Shown piece by piece: positions 1 to 6,676 of a stretch of 12,775 bases of DNA. The stretch covers positions 6,207 through 18,981 of the forward strand of contig JAMDCS010000060.1 of assembly GCA_023488835.1 (NCBI GenBank), read 5' to 3'. How positions within the stretch are numbered: position 1 is the stretch's first letter; every line of letters starts with the position of its first letter. Source of the DNA: Candidatus Bathyarchaeota archaeon (GTDB lineage Archaea > Thermoproteota > Bathyarchaeia > Bathyarchaeales > UBA233). Below the pieces are notes generated by a model. The model was not told the origin of the DNA and made no database searches. It saw only the letters and a program-made list of their open reading frames with translations. Made by a program: the position numbers and the translations under genes.

Positions 1-115
1 TTTTCATCATCATATTCCTTCACTCTTTTTTCTTTAAATTTTCATTGACCGTTTTTATTAATTAACAGTTATGAATTTCTATTCAGTATGTGGAATCCAT
101 TTAAAAGTTTGACGC

Positions 116-122
116 AAAAAAA
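116..122 (-). terminator. T7 run terminator after the PEPCK gene
   Basis: Read on the minus strand this is a run of seven T about 36 bases beyond the PEPCK stop codon at 158-160, with no strong hairpin. Archaeal RNA polymerase commonly stops at such T tracts. The rest of positions 1-157 is AT-rich and shows no supported gene. A T6 run at 26-31 on the plus strand could end a gene lying left of the window. Confidence 0.5.
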
Positions 123-157
123 GGAATAAATAACTGATTTATTCATCACTATCGCGT

Positions 158-2065
158 TTACCCCTCTGCTTCTTTTTCAAAGTTTTCAGGTGAAATGTAA
201 TCGCCATACTTCGCCTTAGCTTCGAGTAAGCGTTCGCGCTGCATGTAGAGGATACCGAACATTTCCAGCGGGGTGTCCGTGACGTTTTCTTGGTAGAAAC
301 GCGAGACACGCTCGATCTTTGCTAGGTTCTCTGGGACGCGTATAGTGAATTGTTTGATGTAGTCTTCTTTAGCGTAGTTTTTGCCAAGCACCTGTTTGAA
401 GAGTTTGCGTAGGTCCTCGTATTTTGGTATGTAGCCAGTTGGTGTTTTTAGGGCGCCCACTTCGTTGTGTACTCGTAGTTCCATCCATTTTATCCAAACA
501 TGCTTATCCTGTGGACTGTTAAGGTATTTGCCGTTGCCAACTTCCTTTAGGAAATAGTTTACGCCGAAGACTATGGGTTGCTTTCTTAGTTTTCGTCCGA
601 AATCCAAGTTGTTGTGAACGTTTTTGCCCATTGGGATGGAGATGAAGTCTTGGATGCTCATCATGTTAATTTCTGGAACGCCTTCTTTGCCGATGGTTGC
701 GAATGTGGTTTCTGTTTCAAGTGAGGCGCCGTATGCGACTATGCCGTGGTCCCAGCTGAAGCTTTGCTGAACAGGAACGTATGCCTTAACGTCGCGTCCG
801 CCATACATTATGCCGCCTAATTCAACACCGTTAGGATTATCCAATTCAGGGTCAACGTTTTCCAGAGCTTTCAGTGCAACTGCGTAGCGTGCGTTTTTGT
901 GGGCAGCTGGTATCTCGTTGCCGTTTTCGTCTTTTTTGCCTTCATACCATGTTCCAGTGTAATTGCAGCCTTCTTTAGGCAGTTCTTTCCCCATGCCCAG
1001 CCAGTATGGTTTGCCATCTTTAACTAGAATGTTGGAGAAGATGATTTCTCCCGGGTTAGTCAGGACTTTGTAGATTAGCGCGTCGTCTTTTGGGTTAACA
1101 TCCTGTATAATGCCGAATATACCTGATTCAACGTTCACTGCGCGGGCGACAGAGTCGATGTCTCGGATGTAAGCGATGTCGTCGCCAAGGATTGTTTCGC
1201 CTGGAAGCATAGCTGTTGAGGTTTTGCCGCATGCACTGGGGAAAGCGCCTGCAAAGTAGGTTTTGCGTCCATTTGGACCAAACACGCCCATGAGCAGCAT
1301 GTGCTCGGCTAGCCATCCTTCGCTGCTGGCTTTGCGGATTGCCAAGCGGAAGGCAAGTTTTTTGAAGCCCACCGAGTTGCCTGCGTATTGTGTGTTGACG
1401 CTGTAGATGGTGTTGTCCATGTGGTCGATGTAGATGCGTTTTTTACTGTAATCTATGCTTACCATGTCCTCGCTTAGTCTTCCTGCTGAATGGAGGACAC
1501 GTAGGAAGTCGCTTTTGGGTCCTGTCTTCACGAATTGTTCATAGCCAGGACGGTAAAGGAGATCTTCCGAATGCGCTACATACCATGAATCGGTACATTG
1601 TAAACCAAGAATCGTAAAGACCGAGTCTGCTGGACCCAACGAGATGAAGCGGACAATCATTGTTTTGCCCACCATTGAATCCCGAAGCAATCCTCTGACT
1701 TCTGCTAGACCTTCTTGGCGGTCCATCTGGTTGAGCGCCTTGCTTAAGCTTACGCCTTTGGCTACGAGGTATTTGGTGTTTTGGCGGTCTCTTCCCTGGT
1801 CTTGTTCGCCATCAAAGTGGACGGTGTGCCCAGACATTGTCAGGATTGCTTTTTCTTCTCCAGTCGCCACTGCTTGTTTTCGGACATGTGCGATGTCTTC
1901 GGCTGAGTCGCTGCAGATGAAGATTTTTTCGGCGTGGCATAGGTCGCTTTCTTTAGCGATAAACTCGTGGACGTTTGGGTTGTCGATGGCGCTTAGTTTT
2001 TGGAAATCTGCTACACTTAATTTGGATTGTAATGCTTCAAGGTATGGATTCATTGTGGTCTTCAT
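158..2065 (-). CDS. pckG: Phosphoenolpyruvate carboxykinase (GTP)
   Basis: Cytosolic enzyme interconverting oxaloacetate and phosphoenolpyruvate with GTP/GDP, the entry to gluconeogenesis or an anaplerotic route. Seen: the kinase-1a P-loop FPSACGKTSTAM with the GTP-class hyper-reactive Cys (about C279, G280, K281, T282 from this start), the kinase-2 motif GDDIA about 15 residues later (D295/D296), and the conserved GGRDVKAYVPV and FGVNYFL segments. At 635 residues it has the usual length of GTP-type enzymes. The ATG at 2065 lies 5 bases beyond the upstream gene's stop, right after AAAGGAA. An ATG at 2053 (MNPYLEAL) has better distance from that AAAGGA, and an ATG at 2116 would overlap the upstream gene by 46 bases, so the start is uncertain by a few codons. 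It is second in an operon with the asparagine synthetase-like gene. The family call is very secure. Confidence 0.95.
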   Translation of the reverse strand: MKTTMNPYLEALQSKLSVADFQKLSAIDNPNVHEFIAKESDLCHAEKIFICSDSAEDIAHVRKQAVATGEEKAILTMSGHTVHFDGEQDQGRDRQNTKYLVAKGVSLSKALNQMDRQEGLAEVRGLLRDSMVGKTMIVRFISLGPADSVFTILGLQCTDSWYVAHSEDLLYRPGYEQFVKTGPKSDFLRVLHSAGRLSEDMVSIDYSKKRIYIDHMDNTIYSVNTQYAGNSVGFKKLAFRLAIRKASSEGWLAEHMLLMGVFGPNGRKTYFAGAFPSACGKTSTAMLPGETILGDDIAYIRDIDSVARAVNVESGIFGIIQDVNPKDDALIYKVLTNPGEIIFSNILVKDGKPYWLGMGKELPKEGCNYTGTWYEGKKDENGNEIPAAHKNARYAVALKALENVDPELDNPNGVELGGIMYGGRDVKAYVPVQQSFSWDHGIVAYGASLETETTFATIGKEGVPEINMMSIQDFISIPMGKNVHNNLDFGRKLRKQPIVFGVNYFLKEVGNGKYLNSPQDKHVWIKWMELRVHNEVGALKTPTGYIPKYEDLRKLFKQVLGKNYAKEDYIKQFTIRVPENLAKIERVSRFYQENVTDTPLEMFGILYMQRERLLEAKAKYGDYISPENFEKEAEG

Positions 2066-2070
2066 TTCCT

Positions 2071-3036
2071 TTAGAGCTCGTTGACGTTTCCTGGTACACG
2101 TGGGAACGGTTGGCATTCACCGATGTGTTTGACGCCTGCAATCCAGCCGACTAAGCGCTCCATGCCTATGCCTCCTCCGGCAGTGGGTTTGAGTCTGCCT
2201 TCTTTAGCCATTTTTAGCACTAGTGCATAGTTTTCTTTCTTGATTTGGTCGCGCTCAATTTTCTTTAGGATTTTAGCGTACTCGTATTCGCGTTTGGCGC
2301 CTGAGAGGACCTCGCCGAATTGTGGCAGGAACAGGTCATAGTTGTCCCATTTGCCTGTCTTGAAATCTTCAAAGTCATAGAATTCTCGGGGGATGTTTGT
2401 TACCCAAACTGGCTCGGTTGTTTCTTGGGATATGCCTGCTTCCCAATCTGCACCGTATTTGGCCTCAAGGTCTACGCGGTCGTAGATTTTGAAGGGCGTC
2501 TTGGGCGCCTTTAGGCTGTCACAGCGGCACAGAGTAGTTAATTCGCTCTTCATTTCACGCTTTAAGTCTTTGACTAGAGTGCTTATGGCTTCTTCAACCA
2601 GGGCGAAAACGTCTTTTGAGGATGCATCTCTGGCTTCAAAGTCCAGTTGTGTGAATTCGTAGATGTGTCTGCCTGTTTTTGCGCGTTCAGCTTTTTCGAT
2701 GCGGATGTTGGGTGAGAGTATGAATAGTTTGGGGTAGGCGGTTGAGGCTGCGACGAGTTTGTGGATGATCATGCTGGCTGTGGTGCGGACTGGTTTGCCG
2801 TAGATGTCGACTTCGATTCTTTTCTCTATGGATGCGCCTGGGTCTGGCCAGAGCGGGTCAGTGCTTTGGCTGAGCGCTACTGGAAGGAGCCATTGGAAGC
2901 CTTTGTTAACAAAAGTGGTTGAGAGGCTTCTTAGGGTGGAAGTCATGATTTTGCCTATGCAGGCTTTTCTTTCTATTTCCGTTGCCGTCAGTTGGTCTAA
3001 CGGTTTGGGCATTTCTATTAATTCTTGTTTTGGCAA
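2071..3036 (-). CDS. Archaeal asparagine synthetase (AsnRS-like class II core, no anticodon domain)
   Basis: Probable ATP-dependent asparagine synthetase of the archaeal type, a paralogue of asparaginyl/aspartyl-tRNA synthetase that makes asparagine from aspartate and ammonia. Seen: a class II synthetase catalytic core with a motif 2 region (R112 to A135, with R123 and EFTQLDFEA) and motif 3 GGGIGMERL (G287 to R294). The protein is 321 residues and lacks an N-terminal OB-fold anticodon-binding domain, which separates it from true AsnRS/AspRS (usually over 400). The start is a TTG at 3036; an in-frame ATG at 3012 (MPKPLDQL) is a good alternative and neither has a clear Shine-Dalgarno site. It is followed after 5 bases by the PEPCK gene and is divergent from an Lrp/AsnC-type regulator. 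An alternative is a tRNA-modifying or tRNA-independent paralogue of other function, since activity cannot be read from sequence. Confidence 0.85.
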   Translation of the reverse strand: MPKQELIEMPKPLDQLTATEIERKACIGKIMTSTLRSLSTTFVNKGFQWLLPVALSQSTDPLWPDPGASIEKRIEVDIYGKPVRTTASMIIHKLVAASTAYPKLFILSPNIRIEKAERAKTGRHIYEFTQLDFEARDASSKDVFALVEEAISTLVKDLKREMKSELTTLCRCDSLKAPKTPFKIYDRVDLEAKYGADWEAGISQETTEPVWVTNIPREFYDFEDFKTGKWDNYDLFLPQFGEVLSGAKREYEYAKILKKIERDQIKKENYALVLKMAKEGRLKPTAGGGIGMERLVGWIAGVKHIGECQPFPRVPGNVNEL

Positions 3037-3040
3037 TTTA

Positions 3041-3073
3041 GGTCACTGTGAACTTGTTTTTGTGTACACTGTG
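3041..3073. repeat. Paired CACTGTG repeats and short palindromes, candidate operator
   Basis: CACTGTG occurs at 3044-3050 and again at 3067-3073, 23 bases apart, about two helical turns. The first copy lies in the odd palindrome TCAC-T-GTGA (3043-3051); the second overlaps the perfect palindrome GTGTACAC (3062-3069). The block spans the predicted transcription start and leader of the asparagine synthetase operon, where a repressor would act. The divergent Lrp/AsnC-family protein is the obvious candidate binder, but that is inference. Confidence 0.4.
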
Positions 3074-3080
3074 CAGGGCA

Positions 3081-3094
3081 GGTAATAAATTTTC
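3081..3094 (-). promoter_or_regulatory. Candidate TATA box of the asparagine synthetase-PEPCK operon
   Basis: On the minus strand this reads GAAAATTTATTACC, an A-rich BRE-like stretch followed by a TATA-like element. A start of transcription about 25 bases downstream would fall near 3062, giving a leader of about 26 bases to the TTG at 3036 or about 50 to the ATG at 3012. The predicted start falls inside the palindromic region 3041-3073. Confidence 0.4.
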
Positions 3095-3128
3095 TACAAT
3101 AAAACATGGATAATTTACAATTAATACA

Positions 3129-3142
3129 AGCTTTTATACTTG
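3129..3142 (+). promoter_or_regulatory. TATA promoter of the Lrp/AsnC-family gene
   Basis: AGCTTTTATACTTG contains a TATA element centred near 3135, 27 bases ahead of the ATG at 3162. Transcription should begin at or one base before the start codon, so the mRNA is probably leaderless. The TATA element is flanked by CAAG (3127-3130) and CTTG (3139-3142), a short inverted repeat that could serve autoregulation. Confidence 0.6.
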
Positions 3143-3161
3143 AAACCTGTAATAATTACAT

Positions 3162-3671
3162 ATGAGCCTTAAACTAGACGAAAAAGACCTCGCCATTCTA
3201 ACACTAATCCAAGAAAACAGCAAACTAACCGCCAACCAAATAGCCAAAAAAACCAACATCCCAATCACCACAGTCTTCGCCAAAACCAAACGCATGGAAG
3301 AAATGGGCATCATAAAACAGTACCGAGCCATCCTCTCCGCAGAAAAACTCAACCTCGGCACAGCCGCCTTCATCTTAGCCTCGGTTTCTTATAGAGCAAA
3401 AAACGAAGACGAAACACCAATTTCCCAAAGACAAGTAGCAGAAGAGATTGCACGCTTTCCTGAAGTCCAAGAAGTCCACATCATCACTGGCGATTGGGAT
3501 TTGCTCGTAAAGTTGCGTGCGGAAAACGTGGATGCAGTCGGCAAGTTTGTAGTCGACAAGTTGCGTTTAATTAAGGGTTTAGACAAGACGCTGACGTGCA
3601 TGGTTTTTGAGACTGTGAAAGAGTCAACAAGTCTTCCTCAAACGTTCAGGAAAAACCTGCCCAAACCATAG
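3162..3671 (+). CDS. Lrp/AsnC-family transcriptional regulator
   Basis: DNA-binding regulator of the feast/famine (Lrp/AsnC) family, which usually responds to amino acids. Seen: an N-terminal helix-turn-helix opening LDEKDLAILTLIQENSK with the helices at about residues 21-48 (LTANQIAKKTNIPITTVFAK), then a linker and a C-terminal RAM ligand-binding/oligomerisation domain (about 67-152) with the family hallmark GDWDLLVK at 110-117. Its 169 residues fit the family with a short C-terminal tail. The ATG at 3162 is preceded by a TATA box at leaderless distance and no Shine-Dalgarno. The gene is divergent from the asparagine synthetase-PEPCK operon, so control of asparagine or aspartate metabolism is the natural hypothesis. 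Its stop codon abuts the stop of the convergent HxlR-type gene. Confidence 0.92.
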   Translation: MSLKLDEKDLAILTLIQENSKLTANQIAKKTNIPITTVFAKTKRMEEMGIIKQYRAILSAEKLNLGTAAFILASVSYRAKNEDETPISQRQVAEEIARFPEVQEVHIITGDWDLLVKLRAENVDAVGKFVVDKLRLIKGLDKTLTCMVFETVKESTSLPQTFRKNLPKP

Positions 3672-4100
3672 CTATGCTGAACTGGAATAGTACAGCAGGG
3701 GCAAAGCGAGAAGCACAGTATCTTTTCCCTTAGGAGTCAAAGCATACTCCACCCGCAGTGGCGGTCCAGATGTGACATTTCTTGTTATGTAGCCGTGTTT
3801 TTGAAGCATCTTAAGCTTGTCAGAGAGGGTTCGCGAGTTTACTGTTAAGATTTTTTTTATCCCTCCAAAACCAAGGGCATCTTTGAGCAGCAGCGTATAG
3901 AGGATTTCGAGGCTCCACTTCTGGAACAGAAAGTTGAAGCTTTCTTGGAGACTTTCCAATTCATCTTTGAGTTCAGTTGGGGTGATTTTTTGTTTCTCTA
4001 TGATTTGATTGAAGGTTACTTCTATGCCTTTTAGGACTTGGTTCATGCGGGCTTCGACGAGTTTACGGAATTCTGCGCTCAAAGTTAATGGGGCACTCAT
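3672..4100 (-). CDS. HxlR-family winged-helix transcriptional regulator
   Basis: Likely a dimeric winged-helix DNA-binding protein. Seen: residues about 60-135 match the HxlR pattern, with KWSLEILYTLLL, then FGGIKKIL, the recognition region SRTLSDKLKMLQKHGYI and the wing ending VEYALTPKGK. The first 58 residues are an extra, probably helical segment (rich in E, K, Q, L), longer than typical HxlR proteins. The protein has no cysteine, so thiol-based redox sensing as in some bacterial HxlR members is excluded. The ATG at 4100 has no clear Shine-Dalgarno, and an AT-rich TATA-like stretch lies around 4130-4142 on the minus strand. It is divergent from the geranylgeranyl reductase gene, whose promoter bears an inverted repeat, suggesting control of that gene. 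Confidence 0.85.
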   Translation of the reverse strand: MSAPLTLSAEFRKLVEARMNQVLKGIEVTFNQIIEKQKITPTELKDELESLQESFNFLFQKWSLEILYTLLLKDALGFGGIKKILTVNSRTLSDKLKMLQKHGYITRNVTSGPPLRVEYALTPKGKDTVLLALPLLYYSSSA

Positions 4101-4147
4101 GCGACTTACACTCGGTGTGGTTTTGCTTACTTCATAATTTATTAAGC

Positions 4148-4178
4148 TTTACATATACAACAAGGTATACAAAGTAAA
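4148..4178 (+). promoter_or_regulatory. Promoter of the geranylgeranyl reductase with inverted repeat TATAC-N6-GTATA
   Basis: The stretch contains TATAC at 4154-4158 and GTATA at 4165-4169 separated by six bases, forming a 16-base inverted repeat. A weaker outer pair, TTTAC (4148-4152) and GTAAA (4174-4178), is offset by about three bases. The left arm coincides with the best TATA-like element (TTACATATAC), so a protein bound here would block the transcription machinery. The divergent HxlR-type protein is the best candidate. Confidence 0.5.
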
Positions 4179-4188
4179 GTTAACATTC

Positions 4189-4194
4189 GGAGGA
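4189..4194 (+). promoter_or_regulatory. Strong Shine-Dalgarno GGAGGA of the geranylgeranyl reductase
   Basis: GGAGGA lies nine bases before the ATG at 4204 and fixes that start. It contrasts with the leaderless starts of several neighbours. Confidence 0.8.
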
Positions 4195-4203
4195 ACAAAA
4201 CTC

Positions 4204-5565
4204 ATGGAAAAATATGACGCCATAGTTGTTGGCGCAGGAACAGCAGGCTGCTTAGCAGCAAAAACCATCGCTGAATCAGGCTTAAAAGTCTGCTTAGTGG
4301 AAAAGAAAAAACGCGAAGAAATCGGAGAAAAAATCTGCGGCGACGCCCTAGGCGAGCACCACCTAAAGTTCTTAGGTTTGGAAAAGCCCACAGGCGGCGA
4401 ATTGGAAACAAAAATTGACGGAATAAAAATTTACTCACCCGACGAAAACACCGTCTTCACCATCGCAGACAAAGACTTCATCGGTTTCCTACTTAACAGG
4501 CGGCTGTTTGGGCAATGGCTCCTCAACAAAGCCACCGACAAAGGCGCAGTACTTCTGGATAACATGAACTTCCGCTCACCAATCATTGAGAAAGGCGCAG
4601 TCGCAGGCATCACAGCCAAGAACATGAAAACCGGCAAAGTTGCAGAGATGCGCAGCAAAGTTGTGGTTGACGCCAGCGGCTACTTCGGCATGGTACGCAA
4701 ACAACTCCCAGCCGAAATGGGTATAGACCGAGACATAGCAAACGAAGACGTTGAAGCATGCTACAGAGAAATCCGTCAACTCAAACAAGAAAACGAAAAC
4801 ACAAACTTCTGCGAAATCTACCTCAACCAAACAGCATCCCCAGGCGGTTACATATGGATTTTTCCCAAAGGCGGCGCCCGAGTCAACGTCGGCTTAGGCA
4901 TCTGCATGCGTAAAAACTACCCTAACCCCAAACAGCAGCTCTACGACACTGCCTTTAAGAAACCAATCTTTGATGGCTCCTTGGTTTTGACTGGTGGCTC
5001 ATGGTTTGATCCAGTCCGTAGACCCTTAGACAACATGGTTTCAAACGGCGTAATGTTGGTCGGCGACGCTGCCTCGTTAGTTAACCCCATTCACGGCGGC
5101 GGCATCGGACCCTCCATGCTAAGCGGCTACTTTGCAGGACAACAAATCGCAGAAGCACTCTCAAAAGGCGAACCCACCAAAGAAGCGCTCTGGGGCTACA
5201 ACAAGAAATACATCGACACCTACGGCAAAAAACAAGGCACCCTAGACATATTCAAAATGTTTCTCTTATCCTGCAGCGACGAAGACCTAAACTATGGCAT
5301 GAACGAGAAACTCATGACTGAAGACGACGTCTTAAAGGCAGGCATGGGCGACGACTTCCACCTAAACATCACCGAAACCGCCAAACGCGTCTTCAGAGGC
5401 CTCAGAAGAGTTGGCTTCCTAAACAGGCTACGTTTGACAGTTACAATGATGAAGGGTCTAAGAGCACACTACAACACTTACCCAGATACGCCAGCGGATT
5501 TTGAGCCATGGCGCCTGCAGACAGTAAAGTTGATTGAGGACGCCCGAGGAAAACTCGTAGATTAA
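4204..5565 (+). CDS. Geranylgeranyl reductase family FAD-dependent oxidoreductase
   Basis: Flavoprotein of the family that saturates the double bonds of geranylgeranyl chains in archaeal ether lipids (digeranylgeranylglycerophospholipid reductase), acting at the inner face of the membrane. Seen: the Rossmann FAD motif GAGTAG (10-15) ending with an acidic residue, E33; the family motif EKICGDALG with conserved Cys45; the hallmark PGGYIWIFPK (213-222) of the substrate/flavin region; and the second FAD motif VGDAA (286-290) followed by NPIHGGGIG (294-302). The 453-residue length fits the family. A strong GGAGGA precedes the ATG. It is monocistronic, with T runs behind it and an HxlR-type regulator divergent. 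Related reductases also act on menaquinone or chlorophyll-type prenyl chains, so the exact substrate is open. Confidence 0.9.
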   Translation: MEKYDAIVVGAGTAGCLAAKTIAESGLKVCLVEKKKREEIGEKICGDALGEHHLKFLGLEKPTGGELETKIDGIKIYSPDENTVFTIADKDFIGFLLNRRLFGQWLLNKATDKGAVLLDNMNFRSPIIEKGAVAGITAKNMKTGKVAEMRSKVVVDASGYFGMVRKQLPAEMGIDRDIANEDVEACYREIRQLKQENENTNFCEIYLNQTASPGGYIWIFPKGGARVNVGLGICMRKNYPNPKQQLYDTAFKKPIFDGSLVLTGGSWFDPVRRPLDNMVSNGVMLVGDAASLVNPIHGGGIGPSMLSGYFAGQQIAEALSKGEPTKEALWGYNKKYIDTYGKKQGTLDIFKMFLLSCSDEDLNYGMNEKLMTEDDVLKAGMGDDFHLNITETAKRVFRGLRRVGFLNRLRLTVTMMKGLRAHYNTYPDTPADFEPWRLQTVKLIEDARGKLVD

Positions 5566-5576
5566 GCATAGCAACC

Positions 5577-5596
5577 TTTTTTCTTTTCTATTTTTT
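5577..5596 (+). terminator. T-rich terminator after the geranylgeranyl reductase
   Basis: Three T tracts (5577-5582, 5584-5587, 5591-5596) begin 12 bases after the stop codon, typical of archaeal termination. From here to 5749 I see no supported gene; the stretch includes a perfect 10-base palindrome ACAGCGCTGT at 5674-5683 of unknown meaning. Confidence 0.65.
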
Positions 5597-5749
5597 ATTA
5601 CTAAAAACAGTCTGCTTAATACCAAAATATTCGGTTTAACTTCAATTAAATGTCCAATTAAGTCTTAGTTTTGACAGCGCTGTTATTGAGTCCCCCTAAG
5701 AATTTTGTCATCAGCCTTAATGTTCCTGATGAGTATTTCATAGGGTCGT

Positions 5750-6195
5750 TTACAACGTGCCATTTTTAATCCAACTTTCTATGTCTTCAATGGAGTATTT
5801 ACGAACGTCTTTAATAAATTTGATTATCTTTTGATCATCTTTCTCCTTAAATGTTGCTCCATTCACCTCAAGGAATGCCTTTGTCACTTCGAAAGCTGTT
5901 CTGTGGTGCCCGTCTTGAAAGATTCTACTAGTTGCAATTCTTTGTAAAAGAATGGCTGCTTTGCGATAATGCCCTCAGCTTTTTTCATTTCTTCAATAAA
6001 GTGGTGATATGGTTCTATTCCAACTTCAAATCCAGACCAATAACCATAACGTTCGATCATAATATCATGTGAATAAATTAGGAATTCATCAGGCGGATAC
6101 CAAACTTCGCCTTCTTTTACCTCGCACTCAGGTAACGGAATGTGGTTCTTTAGAGCTTCCTTGTTGGGTTTTACTTTCTCTGCCTTAGCAGGCAT
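5750..6195 (-). pseudogene. Fic/Doc-family gene broken by a -1 frameshift
   Basis: Two overlapping minus-strand frames make one Fic/Doc-like protein of about 148 residues. The first frame starts at the ATG at 6195 (MPAKAEKV) and includes a Doc-like helix SHDIMIERYGYWSGFEVG; it runs on out of phase to a stop at 5884. The second frame, shifted by -1 near the GGG at 5972-5974, carries RIFQDGHHRTAFEVTKAFL, which matches the Fic motif region, and ends with WIKNGTL and TAA at 5750-5752. The second frame has its own TGA at 5975-5977, so it cannot start upstream. A single missing G would explain the break: either a real decaying gene or an assembly error. Family members AMPylate or phosphorylate protein targets, but here the catalytic His position reads Arg (RIF for HPF) and the Asn reads His, so activity is doubtful even if intact. 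No antitoxin gene was found beside it. Confidence 0.75.
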
Positions 6196-6216
6196 ATTAA
6201 GATATTTTAGCGGTTC

Positions 6217-6225
6217 TAAATTTAA
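6217..6225 (-). promoter_or_regulatory. TATA box of the Fic/Doc-like gene
   Basis: TTAAATTTA on the minus strand, preceded by AAACC, is centred 26 bases ahead of the ATG at 6195. This implies a leaderless transcript and supports 6195, rather than the upstream in-frame ATG at 6282, as the start. Confidence 0.55.
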
Positions 6226-6261
6226 GGTTTGAGAAAAATGAACCAAGACGATACTGTAAAG

Positions 6262-6273
6262 GCTTAAATTCAC
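6262..6273 (+). promoter_or_regulatory. TATA promoter of the zinc-ribbon/flavodoxin cluster
   Basis: GCTTAAATTCAC is centred near 6267, placing transcription initiation around 6292-6295. Next to it an inverted repeat CAGTG (6273-6277) - N12 - CACTG (6290-6294) covers the predicted start and could be an operator. Confidence 0.5.
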
Positions 6274-6303
6274 AGTGCACATGCATATTCACTGGTGAAA
6301 AAA

Positions 6304-6672
6304 ATGGTTTACTGCTCTAACTGCGGCACAAAAATAGATGATGAAGCATATTTCTGTTTTAAATGTGGAACAAAAACTCAAGCAGGCAAAACTGCAAAAG
6401 CAATGTATCCATCTGACGAGCTGCGGGATGCCTTCTACCAAGTAGGACTTGAACTCGAAAAAGCATTCACTTTGGCGGCGCGAGAAACGCAAGCTGCGTT
6501 TAAAAAGGTCAGCGAGAACATGCAGCAAAAAACCTCCTCAACCCAGCAAACGCCCGTTCAAAACACGGTGGCATGTACCAGCTGTGGAACTAAGAATGTT
6601 TCTGGCGCAGTTTTCTGTAGCAACTGCGGCATAAAGGTAACATCCGCTAAAGAGCCTTCTGGAAGCACCTGA
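6304..6672 (+). CDS. Double zinc-ribbon protein
   Basis: Small protein with two zinc-ribbon modules joined by a charged helical linker; function unknown. Seen: the N-terminal ribbon with C4-x2-C7 and C18-x2-C21 (YCSNCG, FCFKCG), a middle segment of about 60 residues (about 35-80) likely helical and rich in E, K and A, then the C-terminal ribbon with C91-x2-C94 and C105-x2-C108 (CTSCG, FCSNCG). The ATG at 6304 is chosen because GGTGA at 6294-6298 sits five bases ahead; a GTG at 6295, three codons upstream at leaderless distance from the TATA box, is the alternative. There is no signal peptide or membrane segment. It is the first gene of a cluster, four bases before the flavodoxin gene, so it may interact with or regulate that protein; this is inference. 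Confidence 0.8.
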   Translation: MVYCSNCGTKIDDEAYFCFKCGTKTQAGKTAKAMYPSDELRDAFYQVGLELEKAFTLAARETQAAFKKVSENMQQKTSSTQQTPVQNTVACTSCGTKNVSGAVFCSNCGIKVTSAKEPSGST

Positions 6673-6676
6673 AAAG

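Noticed and set aside
1644..2084. Long plus-strand open frame opposite the PEPCK gene
   Set aside because: It is the complement of a well-conserved enzyme and its translation shows no domain or ribosome-binding site.
5683..5763. A 26-codon minus-strand frame starting with ATG inside the end of the Fic-like gene
   Set aside because: It has no ribosome-binding site of its own, overlaps the Fic-like stop, and matches no antitoxin pattern; it is too short to support as a gene.
5980..5985. A6 run (minus strand) as a programmed -1 frameshift site in the Fic-like gene
   Set aside because: Slipping there would enter a frame with TGA at 5975-5977 at once, so the shift must lie further downstream; an indel in the G run fits better.
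6196..6282. Upstream ATG at 6282 for the Fic-like gene
   Set aside because: The extension is hydrophobic, unlike the family, and contains the TATA box that places transcription at 6195.
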